DNA of 64,000 nucleotides from Deminuibacter soli (GTDB lineage Bacteria; Bacteroidota; Bacteroidia; Chitinophagales; Chitinophagaceae): NCBI RefSeq assembly GCF_003412455.1, contig NZ_QTJU01000001.1, positions 372,001 to 436,000 of the forward strand, read 5' to 3'. Shown piece by piece: positions 36,125 to 44,674 of this stretch (position 1 is its first letter; each line of letters starts with the position of its first letter). The notes under the pieces were generated by a model. It saw only the letters and a program-made list of their open reading frames with translations, ran no database searches and was not told where the DNA came from. The position numbers and the translations under genes were made by a program.

Positions 36125-38059
36125 ATGGAAATAACACCTGGTCCATTGCTTCGCATGATAGATTCACCCGATGATCTTAAGAAATTAAGCAGGGAGCAAC
36201 TACACCAGGTTTGTGATGAGCTGCGGCAGTACATTATTGATGTAGTGAGCGTTTACGGCGGGCATTTCGCTGCCAGCCTGGGTGTGGTAGAACTGAGCGT
36301 GGCATTGCATTACATTTACAATACACCTTACGATCAGCTGGTATGGGACGTAGGTCACCAGGCTTATGGTCATAAAATACTCACGGGGCGCCGTGATAAT
36401 TTCATCACCAACCGCAAATACAAAGGCCTTAGCGGTTTTCCCAAACGCTCAGAGAGCGAATACGATACTTTTGGCGTAGGCCACTCTTCCACTTCCATCT
36501 CAGCAGCGCTGGGCATGGCCATGGCTGCCAAATACAAAAATGAAAACCGCAAATCGGTAGCCATTATCGGCGATGGCGCCATGACTGCAGGCATGGCTTT
36601 CGAAGCCCTGAACCATGCAGGTGTGGCTGATGCTGACATGCTCGTTATTCTCAACGACAACTGCATGAGCATTGATCCTAACGTGGGCGCGCTGAAAGAA
36701 TACCTTACCGATATTTCTACCAGCCATACCTATAACAAACTGCGCGATGATGTTTGGAATATGCTGGGCAAACTCCCGGTAGGTAAAAACTTCAGCCGCG
36801 ACATGGCCAGCAAGCTCGAAACCAGTGTAAAAGGCATGGTGAGCAAAAGCAGCAACCTGTTCGAATCGCTGAAAATACGCTACTTCGGCCCTATTGACGG
36901 GCACAATATCACCAAACTGGTAGATACGCTGAAAGACCTTCGCAACATACCAGGGCCCAAGCTGCTGCATATTGTTACCGTGAAAGGTAAAGGATACGCG
37001 CTCGCGGAAAAGGACCAGACCAAGTGGCATGCACCCGGATTGTTTGATAAAGTAACCGGTGAAATTTATAAGAAAACATTTGAAACGCCGCAGCCTCCCA
37101 AATACCAGGATGTGTTTGGCCACACCATTGTAGAGCTGGCGGAAAAGAATGCCAAAATAATGGGCATTACACCTGCCATGCCCAGCGGCTCTTCCCTCAA
37201 AATAATGATGGAGAAAATGCCTGACCGCGCATTTGATGTAGGCATCTGCGAACAGCATGCAGCCACACTCAGCGCAGGCCTGGCCACACAGGGGCTGCGG
37301 GTGTTCTGTAACATCTACTCATCGTTTACACAACGCGCATACGACCAGGTGGTACATGATATTGCTATCCAGAAATTACCGGTAGTAATGTGCCTTGACC
37401 GTGCAGGCCTGGTAGGCGAAGACGGGCCAACGCACCACGGCGCTTATGATATTCCTTTTTTCCGTTGTATCCCCAACATGATTATCAGCGCGCCGATGAA
37501 CGAACAGGAGCTGCGCAACCTGATGTACACAGCACAACTGGACAGTAATGAATATCCTTTTGTTATCCGCTACCCGCGTGGCGAAGGGGTAATGCCGCAA
37601 TGGAAAACACCGTTCGAAGCAATTACGGTGGGTAAAGGCCGCAAGCTGAAAGATGGCGAGGAAATAGCGATTTTATCACTTGGCCATCCCGGCAATTTTG
37701 CCACCGCGGCCATCCGTGAACTGAAAACAGCAGGCATCAATCCGGCACACTACGACATGCGTTTTGTAAAACCACTCGATGAAGCTTTACTGCATGAGGT
37801 ATTCGGCAAATACCAAAAAGTTGTAACCGTTGAAGATGGTACCGTAGTAGGCGGCTTCGGCAGTGCTATTCTTGAATTTATGAGCCGGCACGGTTACCAT
37901 GCCCAGGTAAAAATGCTCGGTATTCCAGACAGGATTGTTGAGCATGGCACGTTAAAGGAACTGCATCGCGAATGTGGTTACGATGCGGCTGCCATTGCAG
38001 AAACAGTAAAAGAAATGATGAAAGACAGCGTAAAATTCAATACCCTGATAGCAGGATAA
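36125..38059 (+). CDS. dxs: 1-Deoxy-D-xylulose-5-phosphate synthase
   Basis: A 644-residue thiamine-diphosphate enzyme, first step of the non-mevalonate isoprenoid pathway (pyruvate plus glyceraldehyde 3-phosphate). Thiamine-binding GDGAMTAGMAFEALNHAG (149-166), His78 in WDVGHQAYGHK, the catalytic-type Glu in GICEQHAATLSAGLA (about 374) and the C-terminal transketolase domain (PLDEALLHEVFG) are visible. I start at ATG 36125; the frame is open back to 35939 but those residues lie in the divergent promoter region and lack homology features. The product feeds the prenyl chain used by the GGGP synthase homologue and by undecaprenyl carriers. Confidence 0.95.
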   Translation: MEITPGPLLRMIDSPDDLKKLSREQLHQVCDELRQYIIDVVSVYGGHFAASLGVVELSVALHYIYNTPYDQLVWDVGHQAYGHKILTGRRDNFITNRKYKGLSGFPKRSESEYDTFGVGHSSTSISAALGMAMAAKYKNENRKSVAIIGDGAMTAGMAFEALNHAGVADADMLVILNDNCMSIDPNVGALKEYLTDISTSHTYNKLRDDVWNMLGKLPVGKNFSRDMASKLETSVKGMVSKSSNLFESLKIRYFGPIDGHNITKLVDTLKDLRNIPGPKLLHIVTVKGKGYALAEKDQTKWHAPGLFDKVTGEIYKKTFETPQPPKYQDVFGHTIVELAEKNAKIMGITPAMPSGSSLKIMMEKMPDRAFDVGICEQHAATLSAGLATQGLRVFCNIYSSFTQRAYDQVVHDIAIQKLPVVMCLDRAGLVGEDGPTHHGAYDIPFFRCIPNMIISAPMNEQELRNLMYTAQLDSNEYPFVIRYPRGEGVMPQWKTPFEAITVGKGRKLKDGEEIAILSLGHPGNFATAAIRELKTAGINPAHYDMRFVKPLDEALLHEVFGKYQKVVTVEDGTVVGGFGSAILEFMSRHGYHAQVKMLGIPDRIVEHGTLKELHRECGYDAAAIAETVKEMMKDSVKFNTLIAG

Positions 38060-38081
38060 AATACCATCCATCTCTTTATAC

Positions 38082-38113
38082 AAAATGCGATCAGTGATGA
38101 TCGCATTTTTTTT
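38082..38113. terminator. Bidirectional terminator
   Basis: AAAATGCGATCA and TGATCGCATTTT pair over a 4-nt loop with eight T following. It lies between convergent dxs and scpA. Confidence 0.88.
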
Positions 38114-38143
38114 GCGGCTTGCGCTGCTATGGATTTTTATTTA

Positions 38144-38959
38144 CTAGTTCTCGCTGGGCGACACCTGGTTAAAATCAATCTGCGAAATATCGATATCATC
38201 TTCCCTTTCAGGGTTCCATTCAAGAATGAAATTGTTTTTACCCTCACCCACCATAATGTTCATGTATTTCAGCTGCACCAGCTCAAGCAGTGAGAGAAAG
38301 ATGAAGATAGCCTGGATGCGGTCTGCACATTCTTCAAATATGCGTGGAAAAGCCACCGTTTTTTCCCGGTTCACCATCGACAGCATTTGTTCGCGGCTGT
38401 CTTCCATGCTGTAGTTGTAACGCACAACAGTGTGAACGGGTTTATTGTTTTTATCGTGTATGCGCTGCATCACCTTTTCAAACGCCTTCATCAGTTTGAA
38501 CAAGGTTACGGTTTGTATTTCTGTGCCTTCAGAAGCGTCTTCTCCAATTTGCGACAGTTCTTTCTGCAGGTTGCCGCGTTTCACCATCAGCATGCGGATG
38601 GCTTCCATTTCAGCCATTTCAATAGATGCTTCCTTAAAACGTTTGTACTCCAGAATTTTATCTACCAGTTCCTGGCGCGGGTCAATTTCATTGCCCTGTG
38701 CATCGAGCTCCTTGCGTGGCAGCAGCATTTTGGCCTTGATGCGCATAAGGGTTGATACAAACAGGATAAACTCGCTGCTCAGTTCAATATTCAGTTTTTC
38801 CTGGGCATGTATGTATGCCAGGAAATCGTTGATGATACCGGTAATGGGAATATTGTAAATGTCCAGCTCGTCCCTTTCAATGAAAAAAAGCAACAGGTCG
38901 AACGGGCCTTCGAACTGGGGTAATTTTATCTGGTAGTTGGGCGTATTAATCGCTGCCAT
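38144..38959 (-). CDS. scpA: Segregation and condensation protein A
   Basis: A 271-residue kleisin of the bacterial condensin Smc-ScpAB. The N-terminal FEGPFDLLLFFIERDELDIYNIPITGI (around 16-42) is the Smc head-binding helix region; the middle is helical and acidic (LPRKELDAQGNEIDPRQ); the C-terminal winged-helix contains FIFLSLLELVQLKYM. Smc and scpB are not in the window. An inverted repeat with a possible promoter lies directly upstream. Confidence 0.93.
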   Translation of the reverse strand: MAAINTPNYQIKLPQFEGPFDLLLFFIERDELDIYNIPITGIINDFLAYIHAQEKLNIELSSEFILFVSTLMRIKAKMLLPRKELDAQGNEIDPRQELVDKILEYKRFKEASIEMAEMEAIRMLMVKRGNLQKELSQIGEDASEGTEIQTVTLFKLMKAFEKVMQRIHDKNNKPVHTVVRYNYSMEDSREQMLSMVNREKTVAFPRIFEECADRIQAIFIFLSLLELVQLKYMNIMVGEGKNNFILEWNPEREDDIDISQIDFNQVSPSEN

Positions 38960-38974
38960 AGTGTGCTGAATAAG

Positions 38975-39019
38975 GTGCTATCCCTGCACGGCAAAGTATT
39001 CACCGGGCCGGGATAGCAC
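38975..39019. repeat. Inverted repeat just upstream of scpA
   Basis: GTGCTATCCC (38975-38984) and GGGATAGCAC (39010-39019) are perfect complements with a 25-nt loop. The loop holds TACTTTG on the minus strand, close to a -7 element. It could be an operator, a 5-prime leader stem or a weak mscL terminator. Confidence 0.5.
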
Positions 39020-39103
39020 AAATGTATCGTTTGTGGCAATACAATCAGGCAACAGTATGGGTGCCCCTGCAGGAATATGGATATCTTCTGAATAAGTTTC
39101 CGT

Positions 39104-39535
39104 TTACGGGCGCTTTTTCAACTCGTCGCGTATTTCGGCCAGCAGTTGCTCTGTTGGTGTGGGGCCGGGTGCAGGCGCTGCTGCTTCCTGTTTGCGGCGC
39201 AGTTTATTGATGCCTTTTACCATAAAGAAGATAATGAGGGCCAGCAGGATAAAATTAATAAGTACGGTTAAAAAGTTACCGTAGGCAAACAGTACGGTAT
39301 CAGGTATTTTCCTGGCTTCTGCCAAAGGTGTTTTATCAGGAACAGTTCCTTTCAGCACCAGGTACAGGTTACTGAAATCCGGCTTGCCAATGATGGCTGC
39401 CACTACAGGCATTACCAGGTCATTTACCACGCTGTCTACAATTTTACCAAATGCCCCGCCAATGATAACACCCACGGCGAGATCCATTACATTGCCTTTT
39501 ACAGCAAACTCTTTAAACTCCTTGATAAAACTCAT
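39104..39535 (-). CDS. mscL: Large-conductance mechanosensitive channel
   Basis: A 143-residue membrane channel that opens under hypo-osmotic stress. The N-terminal [31 protein letters not shown]-type amphipathic and first helix is unmistakable (positions 1-31), with a second helix about 75-97 and a charged cytoplasmic tail. Two in-frame ATGs lie upstream (39559), but ATG 39535 gives the conserved N-terminus. The gene follows immediately a truncated ppk2 fragment on the same strand. Confidence 0.96.
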   Translation of the reverse strand: MSFIKEFKEFAVKGNVMDLAVGVIIGGAFGKIVDSVVNDLVMPVVAAIIGKPDFSNLYLVLKGTVPDKTPLAEARKIPDTVLFAYGNFLTVLINFILLALIIFFMVKGINKLRRKQEAAAPAPGPTPTEQLLAEIRDELKKRP

Positions 39536-39546
39536 AATAGTAGGTT

Positions 39547-39762
39547 TTAAATATAACAAATACGACTTGCAAGTTTACTGTCTTTCCCGCTGGCATCCAT
39601 TCCCTGGATAACCACCAGCACGGCATGTTGTTTACTTGCGTAGAGCAGGTTTTGCAAATCGCTGATCTGCTGCAGCAGCTGCGCCGTTTCCTGTTTAATG
39701 GTTTCCTTGTTTACATGGGCGGGTGCGTCGGGGCTGATTTTTCGCAGGTCAATCGCTTTCAT
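39547..39762 (-). pseudogene. 5-prime remnant of a polyphosphate kinase 2 family gene
   Basis: A 71-codon frame starting MKAIDLRKISPDAPAHVNKE has the N-terminal sequence type of PPK2-family proteins up to IQGMDASGKDS, the start of the Walker A loop (PPK2 proteins continue GKDGTI). Homology stops there: the next residues KLASRICYI lead to a stop 12 nt before the mscL ATG. The kinase body of more than 200 residues is missing. The simplest reading is a deletion joining the ppk2 start to the mscL upstream region. It could be expressed as a short peptide but cannot be a working kinase. Confidence 0.7.
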
Positions 39763-39814
39763 AGTGTTGAAAACAATGCGAAATAGATTTGGTTTACAGA
39801 ATTGCCGGCAAATA

Positions 39815-39843
39815 AAAATCCCGGTTTGCAGGCAAACCGGGAT
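39815..39843 (-). terminator. frr terminator
   Basis: On the minus strand ATCCCGGTTTG pairs with CAAACCGGGAT over a 4-nt loop, followed by TTTTTA. It lies 24 nt beyond the frr stop and separates frr from the ppk2 remnant. Confidence 0.85.
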
Positions 39844-39866
39844 CACTATCATAACCTTGCACAGGT

Positions 39867-40430
39867 TTATACCACCATAATTTCCTTTTCCTTGGCTGCA
39901 AGGTGTTTCTCAATTAATGCAATAAAGCGGTCTGTAAGCTCCTGAACGCCTTTTTCAGCATCCTTGGCGATGTCTTCACTTAAGCCATCTTTCTGCAGTT
40001 TTTTAATTCCTTCAATGGCATCGCGGCGGATATTGCGTACGGCCACTTTCGAAAACTCTGCTTCACCGGCTGATCTTTTCACCAGCTCTTTCCTTCTTTC
40101 TTCTGTAAGCGGGGGCAAAAACAGGCGTATCAGCACACCATCGTTTTGCGGCGTTACGCCGATATTGGCCATCATAATGGCGCGCTCAATGGGCGCAAGC
40201 ATATTTTTTTCCCAGGGCTGAATGCTGATGGTACGTGCATCGAGCACGGTTACATTGGCCACCTGGTTAATTGGTGTGGGTGCTCCGTAATAGTCAACCG
40301 CAATGCTGTCGAGCATGGCCGGACTTGCTTTTCCTGCCCTGATCTTTGCCAGTTCTGATTCAAGGTGATTGATTGCTTTTTTCATGGAAGATTCGGCATC
40401 ATCCAGTATCAGGTCCAGTTCTTCTGACAT
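39867..40430 (-). CDS. frr: Ribosome recycling factor
   Basis: A 187-residue tRNA-shaped protein that, with EF-G, splits the post-termination ribosome. The three-helix bundle sequence is clear: LESELAKIRAGKASPAMLDSI (about 23-43), VDYYGAPTPINQVANV, and the C-terminal RRDAIEGIKKLQKDGLSEDIAKDAEKGVQELTD region (about 135-168). Length is standard (185-190). pyrH, its common partner, is not next to it. Its own terminator follows. Confidence 0.97.
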   Translation of the reverse strand: MSEELDLILDDAESSMKKAINHLESELAKIRAGKASPAMLDSIAVDYYGAPTPINQVANVTVLDARTISIQPWEKNMLAPIERAIMMANIGVTPQNDGVLIRLFLPPLTEERRKELVKRSAGEAEFSKVAVRNIRRDAIEGIKKLQKDGLSEDIAKDAEKGVQELTDRFIALIEKHLAAKEKEIMVV

Positions 40431-40493
40431 ATTAGGTGTATTTAGATGGCGGCAAAACTAACAAATCCCCGTAAAAATCTGATATCATGCAAT

Positions 40494-40520
40494 AAAAAAG
40501 CAACCCGGTAAAGGATTGCC
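40494..40520 (-). terminator. Terminator of the WecA-like gene
   Basis: On the minus strand GGCAATCC and GGGTTGC form a stem with one mismatch, followed by TTTTTTA. It lies between the WecA-like gene and frr, arguing that they are separate transcripts. Confidence 0.6.
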
Positions 40521-40546
40521 TGTATTATTTCGTTGTGCAAAATCGG

Positions 40547-41716
40547 TTATTCTTCTTCTACTGCCGCGGGGCGTTCTTTAAAAGAGAACAGCGACACCAG
40601 TTTAACACGCTGTGCGGTTTCTTCTTCATGCTCAAGCGCAGGCGCTGTTTCTACACTGTGTTTTACCACATGCATGTGGTGAATACGTGTTTTAAGCCTG
40701 GTGGTCATGTAAATCGCGGCGAAAAACAATGTAATCAGGCAAAGGATAGACATGGTTGAACCCATGAGCGGCGCCAGTACAAACGATAACCCTGCAAATG
40801 CAATGGTGGTAATGCCTACAGACACGGCGATGGTTTTGTGCGAAAATCCTTTGTCGAGCAATATATGATGCAAATGGTTTCTGTCTGGTGAAAATGGCGA
40901 ACGGCGGTGAAAAATACGGATGCCGAATACACGCAGTGTATCCATCAAGGGCACCAGCAAAATGCCGAAGCCGATAGCCGGTGAAGCATGTACCGGGAAA
41001 TTCTGGTACTGGGGCGCCATTTCAATAAAATGGATCACCAGGATTACATTTACCACACCCAGCAGCATAGAACCGGTATCACCCATGAATATTTTTGCCG
41101 GATGGAAATTATAGATCAGGAAACCGGCAATGCTGCCTGCCAGTGTAAAACCAAGCAAGGCATGCGCATAGTCGTTATTGATTAAAAAATAAGTGCCGAA
41201 TACGCTGCAGGTAATTAAAGCAATACCGCCTGCCAGGCCATCAATACCATCGATGAGGTTAAAGGCATTGATCACAACAATAATGGTGAAAAAGGTAAGC
41301 AGGTAACTGGACATAGGATCAATTGCCTGTAAACCAAGAAAACCGTACATACTGGTAATCACTACTTTGCCACGAAAAGCCAAGATAGCTGCAACCAATA
41401 CCTGGCCCACCATTTTTTTCATGGGCGACAACATGACCAGGTCATCTTTTATACCAATAAAAAAGATAATCAGGAAGGCTACTATATAATACTGAAAACA
41501 CGCATTTGCATGATCTATGGTGACGGTAAGCATCAGGCTTATTAAAAAGCCGATAAACATAGCCAGGCCCCCAAGTCGTGGGATAGGTTCTTTATGAATT
41601 TTCCGCTCATCGGGAAGGTCATAAAGCTTTTTATCATGCGCCACCTGCAGAATAACGGGAATTGCGTAAAAAGTAGTTAGAAATGCAATTATCCCTCCGA
41701 TAATGATTTGCTCCAT
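40547..41716 (-). CDS. Polyprenyl-phosphate sugar-1-phosphate transferase, WecA/TagO-like
   Basis: A 389-residue multi-helix membrane enzyme that transfers a UDP-sugar phosphate (usually GlcNAc-1-P) to undecaprenyl phosphate, starting a surface polysaccharide. Family motifs: KDDL (Asp91, Asp92), NAFNLIDGIDGLAGG (150-164), IFMGDTGSML (about 209-218) and DRNHLHHILLDKG (about 283), with 10 to 11 helices. The soluble tail after residue 345 is charged. It resembles WecA/TagO rather than MraY, which carries different loops. No polysaccharide cluster adjoins. A TACGTTTG element lies upstream at 41775-41782 on the minus strand. Confidence 0.9.
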   Translation of the reverse strand: MEQIIIGGIIAFLTTFYAIPVILQVAHDKKLYDLPDERKIHKEPIPRLGGLAMFIGFLISLMLTVTIDHANACFQYYIVAFLIIFFIGIKDDLVMLSPMKKMVGQVLVAAILAFRGKVVITSMYGFLGLQAIDPMSSYLLTFFTIIVVINAFNLIDGIDGLAGGIALITCSVFGTYFLINNDYAHALLGFTLAGSIAGFLIYNFHPAKIFMGDTGSMLLGVVNVILVIHFIEMAPQYQNFPVHASPAIGFGILLVPLMDTLRVFGIRIFHRRSPFSPDRNHLHHILLDKGFSHKTIAVSVGITTIAFAGLSFVLAPLMGSTMSILCLITLFFAAIYMTTRLKTRIHHMHVVKHSVETAPALEHEEETAQRVKLVSLFSFKERPAAVEEE

Positions 41717-41918
41717 GCAGTCACATTTAGTTAGTTAATACAGCACAATGACAATTGGTGGGGGAAATGCGTTGCAAACGTACTGCCTTTTTTTATAATA
41801 ATTGTATTACGAAATAATTATTTCAAACGCTGGGTACCTCGTAAATTATTCCAAACCCGACAAAACTAAACAAAGCAAAAAACATCTGCAATTTAAACCA
41901 GATATATTTTATAGCAAT

Positions 41919-41949
41919 TTTGCTGCCTATTTCTTATCACTTAGATTTG
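41919..41949 (+). promoter_or_regulatory. Bacteroidota-type promoter for the transketolase gene
   Basis: TTTG (41919-41922), an exact 19-nt spacer and TAGATTTG (41942-41949) match the phylum consensus fully. The ATG is only 17 nt downstream, so the leader would be very short. Confidence 0.65.
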
Positions 41950-41966
41950 CTAAAACTATTTTTCGT

Positions 41967-42809
41967 ATGGCAGATACACAGGAGCTTAGAAAAATTGCCT
42001 CACAGGTAAGAAGAGATATCGTTAGAATGGTACATGCAGTTCAGAGTGGACACCCCGGTGGGTCACTGGGTTGTACAGATTTCCTGACCTCATTGTATTT
42101 CGGAATCATGCAACACGACCCTAAATTCAATATGGACGGGATCAACGAAGACATCTTCTTCCTTTCCAACGGACATATTTCACCGGTTTTTTACTCCGTT
42201 CTGGCCCGTTCAGGCTACTTTGATGTGAAAGAACTGGCCACTTTCCGCAAATTAAACTCACGCCTGCAGGGCCATCCCACCACACATGAACACCTGCCCG
42301 GTGTACGCGTAGCCAGCGGCTCGCTTGGCCAGGGTATGAGTGTGGCACTGGGTGCAGCCAAAGCTAAAAAACTTAATGGTGACAAGCATCTCGTGTTCTC
42401 CCTTCATGGCGATGGCGAACTGGATGAAGGTCAGAACTGGGAAGCCATCATGTTTGCAGGTCATCATAAAGTAGACAATCTTATTGCCACCATTGACCAC
42501 AATGGCCAGCAAATTGACGGCCCTACAGATAAGGTAATGAGCCTCGGTAACCTGCACGCCAAGTTCGAATTGTTCGGCTGGCGCGTACTGGATATGGACG
42601 GCAACGATATGGACGATGTTATCAGGGTACTGGATCAGGCTAAATCACTCGCGGGCCAGGGACAACCTATCTGCATCATCATGAAAACCGTGATGGGCAA
42701 AGGTGTCGACTTTATGGAAGGTCACCATGAATGGCATGGTATCGCTCCCAACGACGAACAACTGGGCAATGCACTTGCACAGTTGCCCGAAACCCTTGGT
42801 GATTATTAG
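41967..42809 (+). CDS. Transketolase N-terminal subunit
   Basis: A 280-residue protein equal to the thiamine-binding first half of transketolase (pentose phosphate pathway). SGHPGGSLGCTDFL (27-40) and the thiamine motif GDGELDEGQNWEA (148-160) with HGDG are clear. In split transketolases a second gene encodes the pyrimidine-binding half that completes the active site; usually it follows directly. Here the next gene is a convergent permease, so the C-terminal partner must be elsewhere. I start at ATG 41967, after a consensus promoter; an in-frame start at 41802 would cover that promoter. Confidence 0.9.
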   Translation: MADTQELRKIASQVRRDIVRMVHAVQSGHPGGSLGCTDFLTSLYFGIMQHDPKFNMDGINEDIFFLSNGHISPVFYSVLARSGYFDVKELATFRKLNSRLQGHPTTHEHLPGVRVASGSLGQGMSVALGAAKAKKLNGDKHLVFSLHGDGELDEGQNWEAIMFAGHHKVDNLIATIDHNGQQIDGPTDKVMSLGNLHAKFELFGWRVLDMDGNDMDDVIRVLDQAKSLAGQGQPICIIMKTVMGKGVDFMEGHHEWHGIAPNDEQLGNALAQLPETLGDY

Positions 42810-42872
42810 CATTTCCCGGGGCGTAAACGAAACACCCTGCCAGTTATTGCACCACTATAAAAAATAATATAT

Positions 42873-42907
42873 AAAAAGGCCGTTTTTAATGAAAACGGCC
42901 TTTTTAT
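42873..42907. terminator. Bidirectional terminator
   Basis: AAAAAGGCCGTTTT and AAAACGGCCTTTTT pair around a 5-nt loop. It lies between the convergent transketolase and LolC/E-like genes. Confidence 0.88.
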
Positions 42908-42975
42908 ATATTCAATATGATCAATTATGTACAGGGAAAAGTCGAAAACCGGAGAAAAATAACGGGTTGCTTATT

Positions 42976-44196
42976 TTAGCTTTTTAGGCTAAACTGTTGG
43001 GTTGCTGCCTTTCTTGCCGGTAAAAAAGCCGCCAGCACGGTAATAAATGCCACGGTTGCGGTGACCAGGATAAAATCGGCCGGGGTCATTTTCACCGGGT
43101 AATAATTAATAATGAATGTACCGCCTTCCAGCTTTATTATTTTGAAGGTAAGCTGCACATAACAAACCAGGTAAGCCAGCACCATGCCTGCCAGTCCGCC
43201 AATACCTGCCAGTAAAAATCCTTCACTCAGAAAAATGCCCTGTATCAGCTGTTCATTGGCACCCATGGCTTTTAATACAGCGGTGTCTTTCTGTTTTTCC
43301 ATTACCAGCATGGTTAAAGCGCCAATCATGTTAAACGCTGCCACTACCAGTATCAGGGATAAAATAGCGTAGATCACCCATTTTTCAACAGTCATAACCG
43401 TGAACAGGCTCTGGTTTTGCTCAAGCCTTGTGCGCACGGTAAAGCCTTTACCCAGCCTTTTTTTAAGTTCAGTACTTACCCTTTCAACCTCGCCGGTATT
43501 GGCTACTTTCAACTCGATGCCGCTGTATTGTTCCGGTTTCAGGTTAAGCATGTACTGCATAAAGTCGAGATTGGTGAAGGCGTATTTGTTGTCAAATTCC
43601 TGCTGCACCATAAAAGCGCCGCTCACATGAATGGGAGCAGAGAGCATACCCTCCTGTCCGCCGGCTGCACCAGTGGCCCGGTTAGGCAGGTAAACCGTGA
43701 TATCCGGCGATTCCGGCGACGAGGGGTCAACTGCCACTGCGTTTTCGATACCTACACCTATTACCAGTGAAGGCGTTTCGGCATTGCCCATGGCATACTC
43801 GCCGCGTTTAATATGCACCTGCAGGCGGTTTACCACCGCATAATTACTGTCAATTCCTTTCAGCGATACAATGGTCTTTGCTTCGCCGTTTACCAAAGCG
43901 GCCTTTTCTTCTACAGTCCGTGTAATCTGCACCACACCCGGCGTTTCTTTCATGCGCTGTAATTGCTGTGCCGTAACATGAAAAAACTTGCCGGAGGCCG
44001 GGGTAATGCGTATGTCTGAATAAAAATCGCTGTATAAACTCTGCACCAATCCTTCAAAACCATTGAACACGCTCAGCACAATAATCAACGCCGCAGTGCC
44101 TACGGTAATGGCTACCACACTAATCCATGCAATAATATTGATGGCATTGGTTGATTTCTTCGATTTAAAATAGCGCCAGGCGAATAACAGTTTCAC
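42976..44196 (-). CDS. LolC/LolE-like ABC transporter permease
   Basis: A 406-residue permease with one N-terminal helix, a large periplasmic MacB-type domain (about 45-250) and three C-terminal FtsX helices (about 275-295, 320-345, 370-395). NAINIIAWISVVAITVGTAALIIVLSVFNGFE (first helix, about 17-48) and VMEKQKDTAVLKAMGA (the coupling loop, about 296-311) are family marks. It probably belongs to the complex that releases lipoproteins from the inner membrane for the outer membrane. The ATPase LolD is not adjacent. It starts 5 nt after rbfA, so both are one transcript. Confidence 0.87.
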   Translation of the reverse strand: MKLLFAWRYFKSKKSTNAINIIAWISVVAITVGTAALIIVLSVFNGFEGLVQSLYSDFYSDIRITPASGKFFHVTAQQLQRMKETPGVVQITRTVEEKAALVNGEAKTIVSLKGIDSNYAVVNRLQVHIKRGEYAMGNAETPSLVIGVGIENAVAVDPSSPESPDITVYLPNRATGAAGGQEGMLSAPIHVSGAFMVQQEFDNKYAFTNLDFMQYMLNLKPEQYSGIELKVANTGEVERVSTELKKRLGKGFTVRTRLEQNQSLFTVMTVEKWVIYAILSLILVVAAFNMIGALTMLVMEKQKDTAVLKAMGANEQLIQGIFLSEGFLLAGIGGLAGMVLAYLVCYVQLTFKIIKLEGGTFIINYYPVKMTPADFILVTATVAFITVLAAFLPARKAATQQFSLKS

Positions 44197-44201
44197 AGTA
44201 G

Positions 44202-44591
44202 TTAGTCTTGGGATGAAGTGGGCTGATCGTTTTCGGGCTTGTCTTCATTGATTTTTTTGAAGAGCTCTTCCATTTTAAATACCTGGTCCAGGGTATCGTC
44301 ATGGTAAAACTGCAGCACCGGTATACGCCGCAGCTGGTGTTTTACCCTGTCGGTGAGTTCTTTTTTTATTTCCCAGGCCCTGTCTTCAATTTTTTTCATG
44401 GTAGCTTCTACATGCTTTACCTGAAAAAGGCTCAGGTATATGCGGGCTTCCAGCAGGTCGGGCGTTACTTTTACAGATGAAATGGATACCATTCCTCCAT
44501 CTATCATATTCAGCGACAGGCGGCGGAAAATATCACTCAGCTCTTCGTTTAACAAACCGGCAACCTGTTTTTGTCGTTTTCCTTCTTCCAT
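44202..44591 (-). CDS. rbfA: Ribosome-binding factor A
   Basis: A 129-residue 30S maturation factor with a KH-type fold. EEGKRQKQVAGLLNEELSDIFRR at the start and the central SSVKVTPDLLEARIYLSLF (about 38-56), then LRRIPVLQFYHDDTLD (about 89-104), are the family blocks. The C-terminus is acidic. Normal bacterial length. It leads a two-gene operon with the LolC/E-like permease and is divergent from the MsbA-like gene. Confidence 0.95.
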   Translation of the reverse strand: MEEGKRQKQVAGLLNEELSDIFRRLSLNMIDGGMVSISSVKVTPDLLEARIYLSLFQVKHVEATMKKIEDRAWEIKKELTDRVKHQLRRIPVLQFYHDDTLDQVFKMEELFKKINEDKPENDQPTSSQD

Positions 44592-44604
44592 AGTATTACC
44601 TTTG
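44571..44604 (+). promoter_or_regulatory. Candidate promoter for the MsbA-like gene
   Basis: TTG (44571-44573), a 23-nt spacer and TACCTTTG (44597-44604) fit the phylum pattern with a long spacer. It overlaps the 5-prime end of the divergent rbfA gene. Confidence 0.45.
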
Positions 44605-44674
44605 AAGCCGTAAATTTACAGCTTAAAATTCACAGACAGGGAACGGGATTCTGTGCATCCCATGCAAATTCAAT

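Noticed and set aside
39022-39210. Small plus-strand frame between scpA and mscL
   Set aside because: It runs into the antisense strand of mscL, has no family features and no ribosome-binding context.
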